From Lachnospiraceae bacterium UBA7598 (GTDB lineage: Bacteria; Bacillota; Clostridia; Lachnospirales; Lachnospiraceae): a DNA stretch of 9,836 nucleotides. How positions within the stretch are numbered: position 1 is the first letter of the stretch; each line of letters opens with the position of its first letter. A program made the translations under genes and the position numbers. Positions 1 through 5,388 of this stretch are shown here, piece after piece. The DNA is taken from NCBI GenBank assembly GCA_002474415.1, contig DLQV01000080.1, positions 1,726-11,561 of the forward strand. Direction: 5' to 3'. A model generated the notes under the pieces. That model did no database searches and was not told the origin of the DNA. It saw nothing but the letters and a program-made list of their open reading frames with translations.

Positions 1-1
1 A

Positions 2-103
2 ACAGACGGATGCAGGTTTGCTACGCCGGAGGAGATCCGGAAACTTGCAGACCAGGGAATTTTCCTGCATTATGATAGTATCAAACGGGTATTTGAGAAC
101 TAA
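2..103 (+). CDS. C-terminal tail of a partial gene, possibly NUDIX hydrolase
   Basis: An open frame enters from the left edge and ends at TAA 101-103, giving 33 residues that finish HYDSIKRVFEN. The segment TPEEIRKLADQG, followed by a hydrophobic stretch and a short C-terminal helix, resembles the last strand and helix of many NUDIX hydrolases, where a 'xxxEEIxxLxxxG' helix is common. The NUDIX box itself would lie outside the window, so the family call is a guess. That the frame is coding is supported by the strong terminator 45 nt after the stop. Only the tail is visible, so no reaction can be assigned. Confidence 0.45.
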   Translation, partial: TDGCRFATPEEIRKLADQGIFLHYDSIKRVFEN

Positions 104-148
104 TGACAATGGATAAGTGGATGCTTCTAAAGAGGTATTCCCATACGC

Positions 149-188
149 AAAAAAAGGAATGTTGCAGAAATGCAACATTCCTTTTTTT
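149..188. terminator. Bidirectional intrinsic terminator between convergent genes
   Basis: A perfect 18-bp inverted repeat (149-166 with 171-188) encloses a GAAA tetraloop. The stem core is GGAATGTTGCA, flanked by seven A on the left and seven T on the right, so either strand reads as a hairpin followed by a U tract. It can end the plus-strand gene stopping at 103 and the minus-strand csp gene stopping at 256. Confidence 0.93.
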
Positions 189-255
189 AATCGTTGTATC
201 CAATATCTTATTCTAAAGAAAGAAAAAGGTACATAGAAACTAGATTAGTCGGCAA

Positions 256-459
256 TTATTTCACTACTGTTACGTTAACTGCCTGAGGACCCTTAGCGCC
301 ATCAGTGATTTCGAATTCCACTGTTGCACCTTCTTCGAGAGATTTGAAACCCTCCATGTTAAGTCCTGAGTAATGTACGAATACATCGTGTCCGTCTTCA
401 GCGGTGATGAATCCGTAACCCTTCTGGTTGTTAAACCATTTTACTGTACCTTTGTTCAT
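256..459 (-). CDS. csp: Cold-shock protein (CspA/CspB family)
   Basis: A 67-residue single cold-shock domain, the usual family length, that binds single-stranded RNA or DNA as a beta-barrel. RNP1 is seen as KGYGFIT (residues 13-19) and RNP2 as VFVHY (26-30), with the nucleic-acid-stacking Trp8. The frame extends 12 codons further upstream. The start MNKGTVKW is preferred because GGAGG lies 8 nt before it and it matches the family N-terminus. The upstream codons would also read through the leader, the ribosome site and its flanks. The gene has its own promoter (504-532) and ends at the shared terminator 149-188. The role as RNA chaperone or antiterminator is family knowledge. Nothing visible shows whether it is cold-induced or constitutive. 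Confidence 0.96.
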   Translation of the reverse strand: MNKGTVKWFNNQKGYGFITAEDGHDVFVHYSGLNMEGFKSLEEGATVEFEITDGAKGPQAVNVTVVK

Positions 460-467
460 CGAAAGTA

Positions 468-472
468 CCTCC
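468..472 (-). promoter_or_regulatory. Ribosome binding site fixing the csp start
   Basis: GGAGG on the minus strand, 8 nt before the ATG at 459-457. It supports the 67-residue start over an in-frame ATG at 495, which has no comparable site. Confidence 0.85.
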
Positions 473-503
473 AATATATTTGTGTTGCCTTGCAACTATG
501 CTA

Positions 504-532
504 AGAATAGCATAACCAATTGGAAATGTAAA
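504..532 (-). promoter_or_regulatory. csp promoter
   Basis: On the minus strand, -35 TTTACA (532-527) and -10 TATTCT (509-504) are separated by 17 bp. This places the start of transcription near 497 and gives a leader of about 38 nt. A perfect 7-bp inverted repeat, TATGCTA-AGAA-TAGCATA on the plus strand (497-514), covers the -10 element and could be an operator or a 5' stem. Confidence 0.7.
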
Positions 533-559
533 GCAAAATCTTCGTAAAATAGCCGGATT

Positions 560-1063
560 TTAAAGCACTTCAAAAGAAATGTCGTGTTGTGAGAGAAATT
601 GTCTGACAAATTTGTCCCATTCTGGTTCTAATGTCTTATCCGTAGAAAAAATGCGGTAAGAAATACCGGTTGTTAATGTAAGCATCTGGTTTTGAAATTT
701 GATGTTCATGAACATGGCGGAAATATCTGCCGGGGTATAGGAACTTCTAATCCGTTCAATGGTGCGTTTTTGATTTTCCGGGGAAAGCATCAGGACAAAT
801 TTAAAGGAAGATGGCGCTTTTTTCCCTTTGATCAAATCAAAGATGCGTGGACGGAGCATAGAAAATGGAAGAAAATGGAAGCCTTTGATACCGAGTTCTT
901 CGGCTTCTGTTTCCGTATAGAATCCTTTCGTGATTGTTCCATCAATCACATAGCTTACAGAAGAAACGACAATGCCTTCCTGAAGTAGAAAATGGTCAAA
1001 AATTTCATCTTTGAGAAATTTATTCATAAAGTCTTTCGTGTTGGTGAGTTGTAATGCAAGCAT
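560..1063 (-). CDS. DUF5721-type protein of unknown function
   Basis: A 167-residue protein starting MLALQLTNTKDFMNKFL. The start is set by AGGGGG (1075-1070) 6 nt upstream. A longer frame beginning MFYRGIF would place this ribosome site inside the gene. The N-terminal pattern, with LKDEIFDHFLLQEG near residues 17-30 and FxID-like strand YVIDGTITKGF near 38-48, recalls the DUF5721 family common in Lachnospiraceae. I recall that family from memory, without a search. No signal peptide, membrane segment or catalytic motif is seen, so the protein is probably a small cytoplasmic alpha/beta protein. It has its own promoter at 1113-1142. No clear terminator separates it from csp 100 nt downstream, so some read-through into csp is possible. 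Confidence 0.8.
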   Translation of the reverse strand: MLALQLTNTKDFMNKFLKDEIFDHFLLQEGIVVSSVSYVIDGTITKGFYTETEAEELGIKGFHFLPFSMLRPRIFDLIKGKKAPSSFKFVLMLSPENQKRTIERIRSSYTPADISAMFMNIKFQNQMLTLTTGISYRIFSTDKTLEPEWDKFVRQFLSQHDISFEVL

Positions 1064-1112
1064 AAAGATCCCCCTGTAGAACAAATTGTTACATATTTAT
1101 AAATATAAAGAT

Positions 1113-1142
1113 ATTGTAGCATGTAAATATGGTAAGTTTCAA
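1113..1142 (-). promoter_or_regulatory. Promoter of the DUF5721-type gene
   Basis: Minus-strand -35 TTGAAA (1142-1137), 18-bp spacer, -10 TACAAT (1118-1113). It is divergent from the promoter at 1154-1182, with the two -35 elements only 11 bp apart. Confidence 0.65.
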
Positions 1143-1148
1143 TTGAAA
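1137..1148. promoter_or_regulatory. Palindrome TTTCAATTGAAA between divergent promoters
   Basis: A perfect 12-bp palindrome covers the -35 of the minus-strand promoter and ends 5 bp before the -35 of the plus-strand promoter. It could bind a dimeric regulator acting on both genes. AT-rich palindromes also arise by chance, so the operator reading is tentative. Confidence 0.35.
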
Positions 1149-1153
1149 AAGTG

Positions 1154-1182
1154 TTGACAAGGAAAAAATATTTTTCTATAAT
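1154..1182 (+). promoter_or_regulatory. Perfect-consensus sigma-A promoter
   Basis: TTGACA (1154-1159), 17-bp spacer, TATAAT (1177-1182). Both hexamers match the consensus exactly and the spacer is optimal. Transcription would begin near 1189, giving a leader of about 40 nt before the gene at 1228. It is the strongest-looking promoter in the window. Confidence 0.93.
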
Positions 1183-1227
1183 ATGAAAAATTTTATATAC
1201 GGAGTAAAACGAAAGAGGTAGATATAA

Positions 1228-1608
1228 ATGAAAAAAACTTATGAGAAACCAACTATTATACTATCGGAGCAGAGCGCAGAGGGAGTTTTCCTTGCAAGTG
1301 GAGCAGGAAATGTCGATGTAAAATATGCAAATGTATGGGATCGATGGAACAATGGAGGAAAAGCCTGCTGGAATATTTCCTGGAGTGGAATCAAGGGAAC
1401 ACTTCAGGTTACTATGGAATTTAATCAACCGATTGATCAGGTTGAAACGACAGATGCGAGCGTGGAGCATTCAGTAAGTGGTTCTACGGCTACATTTACA
1501 ATTGGAAGTGGAGTATCGTCACCGTTGACGGTTGGCGTACATCTTAACAGGGAAGGTGCATCGATCGATAATCTGCAGATGACTAATTTCAGTTATAAGT
1601 GTTCTTAA
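1228..1608 (+). CDS. Unrecognised 126-aa protein: YEKP-type N-terminus plus beta-rich domain
   Basis: I cannot assign this protein to a named family. The first 25 residues run from MKKTYEKPTIIL through a glutamate- and serine-containing stretch to GVFLASG. Many short gut-Firmicute peptides begin with a similar 'MKKxYxKPxI' segment, which suggests a leader-like or sorting segment, but no classical signal peptide is present. Residues 28-126 alternate hydrophobic and polar residues in beta-strand style. They are rich in Ser, Thr, Gly and Val, with Trp at 37, 40, 48 and 52, and look like a small beta-sandwich that may resemble a carbohydrate-binding module. The only cysteines, Cys47 and Cys125, could form a disulfide if the protein is exported. 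The gene stands alone between a perfect-consensus promoter and a terminator. AGAGG lies 9 nt before the ATG. A short adhesin, a secreted glycan binder or a leader-bearing precursor are all possible. Confidence 0.75.
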   Translation: MKKTYEKPTIILSEQSAEGVFLASGAGNVDVKYANVWDRWNNGGKACWNISWSGIKGTLQVTMEFNQPIDQVETTDASVEHSVSGSTATFTIGSGVSSPLTVGVHLNREGASIDNLQMTNFSYKCS

Positions 1609-1626
1609 AACCGGATAAAGAAAGGT

Positions 1627-1668
1627 ATGCGGCTGATCGAAATGTATGTTTTGATCAGTCGTATTTTA
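1627..1668 (+). terminator. Intrinsic terminator of the 126-aa gene
   Basis: A 16-bp stem (1627-1642 with 1649-1664, allowing three G-U pairs) with a 6-nt TGTATG loop is followed by a short T run. The T tract is brief (TTTTA), so termination may be partial. Confidence 0.7.
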
Positions 1669-1702
1669 TAATTATATGAAATAAAAAAGGAGCTATTGTT
1701 TT

Positions 1703-2983
1703 ATGAAAGAAAATTTTTTGATCAATATATTAAAGAATGGAGTATCACCATTTCACAGTGTGGAGGTTTCGAAGCAAATATTAAAAGAAGTAGGATTTGA
1801 AGAAATAGATTATGGATCTGCGTGGATGCTTCGTAAAGGTGGAAAATATATGATGGATCACCATGGAACGACTCTTTACGCTTTTGCAGTCGGGGAGAAT
1901 TTTCAGGCAGATGATATGCTGCGCATGGCAGCCGCACATACAGATTATCCGTATCTGCGGATCAAGCCAAATGCAGACTTTGTAACAGAACGGTATGCAC
2001 AGGTGAATGTAGAAGTGTATGGTGGCCCGATTTTAAATACATGGTTTGACCGACCACTGGGAATTGCAGGTCGTGTGATTGTTCGAAGCAAAGATGCATT
2101 TGCTCCGAAGACCATGCTATATCGTTCCGATCGTCCAATTCTTATTATTCCAAACCTTGCCATTCATATGAATCGGGAAGTGAATAAGGGTGTGGCAATC
2201 AATAATCAGGTGGATTTGATGCCGGTTGCGGATATGCTGCCAGAAGAACAGCAGAGTACCGATTATTTTCTGTCATTTCTTGCGGAAGAACTTGCTGTGA
2301 AAAAGGAAGATATTCTGGATTTTGAGCTGAATACATACTGTGTAGAAGAACCGGCATATGTGGGAATAAAGGAAACGCTGCTGTCTTCCCCGCGGCTGGA
2401 TAACCAGACATCGGTTGCAGCATTGCTGGCAGCCATCATGGAGGGAAAGCGGACCGATGGCATTAATCTGATCGCACTGTTTGATAATGAAGAAATCGGA
2501 AATACCAGCAAACAGGGGGCGGCATCGATTTTACTGCATGATATGGTAAAGCGTATCTACCGGTCGCTTGGCTGCAGTGAGGAAGAAACGGATTGTGCCA
2601 TGTATGGAGGTATGCTGCTTTCCGTGGATGTGGCACATGCACTGCACCCGAATCATAAGGAAAAGATGGATATTACCAATCATCCGGTACTCGGGGATGG
2701 ATTCTGTATCAAAGAGGCATGTTCCCAGTCTTATGCGACGGATGCGGAGGCAATCGGAATTCTGCGGCAGCTCTGCGATCAGAATAAAATAGCATACCAG
2801 AGGTTTGTCAATCGTTCGGATGTGCGCGGGGGTGGTACACTGGGATCAATTGCATCCACACTGTTTCCGGTCCGCACGGTGGATATTGGAATTCCGCTCT
2901 TATCGATGCATTCCGCACGGGAACTGATGGGAAGAACGGATTTTGAAGCTCTGGCAACGGCTGTAAAAGTATACTTTTCCTAA
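1703..2983 (+). CDS. apeB: M18 family aminopeptidase (ApeB type)
   Basis: A 426-residue cytoplasmic dinuclear zinc aminopeptidase that removes N-terminal residues from peptides. M18 enzymes usually prefer acidic or neutral residues and form large dodecamers. The expected metal and catalytic residues are all visible: His79 in AAHTD, bridging Asp233 in RLDNQ, the general-base and ligand pair Glu263-Glu264 in DNEEIG, Asp309 in SVDVAHALHPN, and His403 in MHSARE. The NLAIHMNR stretch (151-158) is typical of the bacterial ApeB branch, and the length is normal. AGGAG lies 10 nt before the ATG. No convincing promoter was found in the 94 nt upstream. Expression may depend on leakage through the preceding terminator or on a weak element such as TATAAT at 1667-1672. 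The likely job is peptide turnover. Confidence 0.95.
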   Translation: MKENFLINILKNGVSPFHSVEVSKQILKEVGFEEIDYGSAWMLRKGGKYMMDHHGTTLYAFAVGENFQADDMLRMAAAHTDYPYLRIKPNADFVTERYAQVNVEVYGGPILNTWFDRPLGIAGRVIVRSKDAFAPKTMLYRSDRPILIIPNLAIHMNREVNKGVAINNQVDLMPVADMLPEEQQSTDYFLSFLAEELAVKKEDILDFELNTYCVEEPAYVGIKETLLSSPRLDNQTSVAALLAAIMEGKRTDGINLIALFDNEEIGNTSKQGAASILLHDMVKRIYRSLGCSEEETDCAMYGGMLLSVDVAHALHPNHKEKMDITNHPVLGDGFCIKEACSQSYATDAEAIGILRQLCDQNKIAYQRFVNRSDVRGGGTLGSIASTLFPVRTVDIGIPLLSMHSARELMGRTDFEALATAVKVYFS

Positions 2984-3021
2984 AGAATTATGAAGAAACT
3001 ATAAAATATGTGATTACCCTC

Positions 3022-3050
3022 TTTTCAAATGCTAGAAACCGTGCTATGAT
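3022..3050 (+). promoter_or_regulatory. degV promoter with extended -10
   Basis: The -10 TATGAT (3045-3050) is preceded by TGC (3042-3044), an extended -10. The -35 is weak: TTTCAA at 3023-3028 with a 16-bp spacer, or TTTTCA at 3022-3027 with 17 bp. Transcription would start near 3057, leaving a leader of about 108 nt. Confidence 0.65.
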
Positions 3051-3056
3051 ATGAAT

Positions 3057-3073
3057 GTAGTAATGAATACTAC
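3057..3073. promoter_or_regulatory. Inverted repeat GTAGTA-N5-TACTAC at the degV start site
   Basis: Perfect 6-bp arms (3057-3062 and 3068-3073) around a 5-bp centre sit directly on the predicted start of transcription, a classic repressor position. The TAGTA-N5-TACTA core has the same layout as the FapR operator described in Bacillus, which controls lipid synthesis. DegV proteins bind fatty acids, so that match is suggestive. Whether this organism has FapR cannot be seen here. Confidence 0.5.
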
Positions 3074-3105
3074 GTGTGATAGAAAAAGAAAACTTTTTAT
3101 AAAGT

Positions 3106-3141
3106 AATGATAAACACACGCACTTCATAAAATGATAAACA
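3106..3141 (+). repeat. Two direct repeats AATGATAAACA in the degV leader
   Basis: The 11-bp sequence occurs at 3106-3116 and again at 3131-3141, 25 bp apart start to start. It lies in the untranslated leader between the inverted repeat and the ribosome site. No function is known. It could be a tandem protein site or simple drift in AT-rich DNA. Confidence 0.5.
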
Positions 3142-3152
3142 TATTTTAGAAA

Positions 3153-3158
3153 AGAGGG
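3153..3158 (+). promoter_or_regulatory. Ribosome binding site fixing the degV start
   Basis: AGAGGG directly abuts an ATG at 3159 but is 6 nt from the in-frame ATG at 3165. The second ATG is therefore the workable start. Confidence 0.8.
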
Positions 3159-3164
3159 ATGGAT

Positions 3165-4010
3165 ATGAGCCAGTATAAAATTGTAATTGACAGTTGTGGA
3201 GAACTTTCCGAAGAATTAAAGGCAGATGGACATTTTTGCACAGTGCCGCTTTTGCTGGATGTAGATGGCTATCAGATCACAGATGATGAAACTTTTAATC
3301 AGAGAGATTTCTTACAGAGAGTAAAGGCATGTATTCATAGCCCGAAATCTTCCTGCCCGTCTCCGGAGCGTTATATGAGAGCTTATGAGGGAGAGGCGGA
3401 GCATGTATATGTTGTGACGTTGTCCGGAAAATTGAGCGGATCGTACAACAGTGCGGTACTTGCAGCACAGCTTTACCATGAAGAGCATGAGGATTCCAAG
3501 CAGATTCATGTATTTAATTCCAAGTCGGCATCGATTGGGGAAACACTGATCGGATTAAAGATTCAGGAGCTGGAAGAATCCGGTGCATCTTTTGAAGAAA
3601 TTGTAACAGAGGTGGAATCTTACATTTCTTCCATGAACACATTTTTTGTCATTGAGACACTCGAAACACTGCGCAAGGCAGGTCGTTTGAGCGGACTGAA
3701 GGCATTTGTGGCAAATACTTTAAACATCAAGCCGGTAATGGGATCCACCAAAGAAGGAACGATCCAGCAGCTTGGTCAGGCAAGAGGCATGAAGAAAGCA
3801 CTTTCCAAGATGGTTGAGGATATGCTTAAAGTTACTAAGAACTGTGAGAACCGTGTGCTTGCCATTTCTCACTGCAATTGTCCGGAACGTGCACAGTTTG
3901 TGAAGGATGCAATTGAAAAAGTTGCAAAATTCAAAAAGATCGTGATTGTCAATACGGCCGGGGTGTCCAGCATGTATGCAAATGAAGGCGGAGTGATCCT
4001 TTCGGTATAG
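3165..4010 (+). CDS. DegV family fatty-acid-binding protein (FakB-like)
   Basis: A 281-residue two-domain cytoplasmic protein of the DegV family. Members hold a fatty acid in a tunnel, and FakB members present it to the kinase FakA for phosphorylation. Visible motifs are IVIDSCGEL (residues 6-14), SSCPSP (62-67), LSGKLSGSYNSA (86-97), FNSKSASIGE (117-126), the hallmark ETLETLRKAGRLSG (164-177) and NIKPV (187-191). The C-terminal motif that is usually His-x-Gly-Pro-Gly is replaced by YANEGG (271-276), so the histidine that contacts the carboxylate in FakB proteins appears absent. This looks like a Clostridia subfamily trait, not damage, because the frame and length are normal. No fakA lies nearby. 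The gene appears monocistronic, with its own promoter and a terminator at 4053-4086. The particular lipid ligand is unknown. Confidence 0.93.
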   Translation: MSQYKIVIDSCGELSEELKADGHFCTVPLLLDVDGYQITDDETFNQRDFLQRVKACIHSPKSSCPSPERYMRAYEGEAEHVYVVTLSGKLSGSYNSAVLAAQLYHEEHEDSKQIHVFNSKSASIGETLIGLKIQELEESGASFEEIVTEVESYISSMNTFFVIETLETLRKAGRLSGLKAFVANTLNIKPVMGSTKEGTIQQLGQARGMKKALSKMVEDMLKVTKNCENRVLAISHCNCPERAQFVKDAIEKVAKFKKIVIVNTAGVSSMYANEGGVILSV

Positions 4011-4020
4011 GATTTTACAC

Positions 4021-4049
4021 TTGAAACAACCGACATATAGAAGTAGAAT
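4021..4049 (+). promoter_or_regulatory. Candidate folC-operon promoter
   Basis: TTGAAA (4021-4026), 17-bp spacer, TAGAAT (4044-4049). It lies just after the degV stop and just before the degV terminator, so its transcript would begin near 4056, inside the left arm of that hairpin. No other good promoter was found between degV and folC. Confidence 0.6.
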
Positions 4050-4052
4050 ACG

Positions 4053-4086
4053 GGGAGAAGCTTTTTATAAGCTTCTCCCTATTTTT
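4053..4086 (+). terminator. Intrinsic terminator of degV
   Basis: A perfect 11-bp stem GGGAGAAGCTT (4053-4063) pairs with 4069-4079 around a TTTAT loop and is followed by TATTTTT. It is a strong Rho-independent terminator. Confidence 0.9.
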
Positions 4087-4094
4087 GTGTGAGT

Positions 4095-4131
4095 CAGGTA
4101 CCGGCTGCCGAAAGCGGTTCACAGATACCTG
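4095..4131 (+). promoter_or_regulatory. Possible leader hairpin before the folC ribosome site
   Basis: CAGGTA (4095-4100) pairs with TACCTG (4126-4131), with a possible inner CCG-AAAG-CGG stem. The right arm ends 1 nt before the GGGGAG ribosome site. It could modulate initiation. It does not resemble the known tetrahydrofolate riboswitches that I can recall, and it is too small for one. Confidence 0.3.
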
Positions 4132-4132
4132 C

Positions 4133-4138
4133 GGGGAG
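4133..4138 (+). promoter_or_regulatory. Ribosome binding site fixing the folC start
   Basis: GGGGAG is 7 nt before the ATG at 4146. It favours that start over an in-frame GTG at 4089, which sits in the tail of the degV terminator and has no ribosome site. Confidence 0.85.
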
Positions 4139-4145
4139 AATAAAG

Positions 4146-5369
4146 ATGTATTCATATGAAGAAGTATTAAATCAGATAGAAAACGGAAGACGATTTGGAA
4201 ACCGGCCGGGAGTGGAACTTACCGGAATCATGTTAGAGCAGATGGAACAGCCGCAAAACGGGATGCCATTTATTCATGTGGCGGGAACCAATGGAAAAGG
4301 ATCGGTCTGTGCATTCCTGACTTCGATTTTCCGGGAAGCCGGATTAAAAGTCGGAACATTTATTTCTCCACACCTGATCGATTTTGAAGAGCGTATCATG
4401 GTTGATGGCAAACAGATTTCCAGAGAAGATGTGACACGAATCGGCAACATTCTGCTGGAGCAGGAATTTGGTGTGATGCCGACCATGTTTGATTATTGTG
4501 TGCTTATGGCAGTGTTGTATTTTAAAGAACAAAAATGCGATCTTGTAATCATGGAGACCGGTCTCGGAGGCAGACTCGATTCTACGAATGCACTGGGAAA
4601 TCCGGTAGTTTCGGTGATCACACGGATCGGTTATGATCACATGAACATTCTTGGAAATACCATAGAAGAAATTGCGCAGGAAAAAGCGGGAATTATCAAA
4701 GCAGGAATACCAGTGATCATTGCACCGCAGGAACCGGAAGCACTTGCGGTATTGCAAAGGGAAGCCACAGCAAAGGGGGCAGGTGTGCGGTGTGTACAGG
4801 AGAATGATCTGCAGCGGGCAAAGGCGGTACAGCCGGGACTTTTGGGTGCTTATCAGAGAGAAAACGCCGCTACAGCCATGTGTGCGGCGGAAGTGGCATG
4901 GACCAGATGCCGGATAGAAAAGGAAAAGATGGAAACGGTTATTGCCCGTGGAATTCACAAAGCGGTATGGCCGGGGCGTATGGAAATTTTAAGTACAGAA
5001 CCGTTTTTGATGGTGGACGGTGCACACAACAGCAACGGAATCCATGCACTGCGTACAAGTCTCGAAGAATTGTATCCGGAGGAAAAGTTTCATTTTGTGA
5101 TGGGCGTGATGGCGGACAAAGACTATGAAAAGATGATCGAGGAACTGTTGCCGCTTGCCATGGATTTTGTAACCGTCACACCGGAGAGTGCACGGGCACT
5201 GCAAGGGGAAACACTGGCAGAAGATATCAGAAACAAAGGAGTGCCTGCACACGCAATTACAAAGGTTGCAGAGATTCCGGAACTTTTAACACCAAAAGAA
5301 AAGACGATTGCGCTCGGGTCTTTGTATTTTATCGGGGAATTAAAAAGCGTATATCAAAATAAGGCATAA
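4146..5369 (+). CDS. folC: Folylpolyglutamate synthase / dihydrofolate synthase
   Basis: A 407-residue cytoplasmic Mur-ligase-type enzyme that adds glutamate to folates using ATP. Some homologues also join glutamate to dihydropteroate. The ATP loop is GTNGKGS (residues 47-53), preceded by HVA. GLGGRLDSTN, the RIGYDHMNILGNT segment and the following AQEKAGIIK block are diagnostic. PGRMEIL and DGAHNSNG mark the C-terminal ligase domain. The length is near the family norm. An in-frame GTG 57 nt upstream adds residues with no homology to the expected N-terminus and is rejected. The gene is the first of a tightly spaced series, with 19 nt to the LRR gene, so the three downstream genes probably share its mRNA. 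No other folate gene is in view. Confidence 0.96.
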   Translation: MYSYEEVLNQIENGRRFGNRPGVELTGIMLEQMEQPQNGMPFIHVAGTNGKGSVCAFLTSIFREAGLKVGTFISPHLIDFEERIMVDGKQISREDVTRIGNILLEQEFGVMPTMFDYCVLMAVLYFKEQKCDLVIMETGLGGRLDSTNALGNPVVSVITRIGYDHMNILGNTIEEIAQEKAGIIKAGIPVIIAPQEPEALAVLQREATAKGAGVRCVQENDLQRAKAVQPGLLGAYQRENAATAMCAAEVAWTRCRIEKEKMETVIARGIHKAVWPGRMEILSTEPFLMVDGAHNSNGIHALRTSLEELYPEEKFHFVMGVMADKDYEKMIEELLPLAMDFVTVTPESARALQGETLAEDIRNKGVPAHAITKVAEIPELLTPKEKTIALGSLYFIGELKSVYQNKA

Positions 5370-5388
5370 CAGATGCAGGAGTATCCAT

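Noticed and set aside
692..988. Plus-strand open frame of 98 codons
   Set aside because: It lies wholly antisense to the DUF5721-type gene, has no ribosome site, and its translation has no recognisable domain.
1228..1608. Classical Sec-secreted protein
   Set aside because: The N-terminus has charged residues at the very start, but the hydrophobic stretches are short and interrupted by Glu and Ser. There is no continuous signal-peptide core.
4089..4145. Upstream GTG start for folC
   Set aside because: The codon sits in the tail of the degV terminator with no ribosome site, while ATG 4146 has GGGGAG at 7 nt and fits the family N-terminus.
4056..4145. Tetrahydrofolate riboswitch before folC
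   Set aside because: The leader is too short and shows none of the conserved pairing and junction sequence I know for that class. Only a small hairpin is visible.
4344..4958. Minus-strand open frame of 204 codons
   Set aside because: Antisense to folC, with Cys/His/Phe-rich translation typical of a shadow frame.
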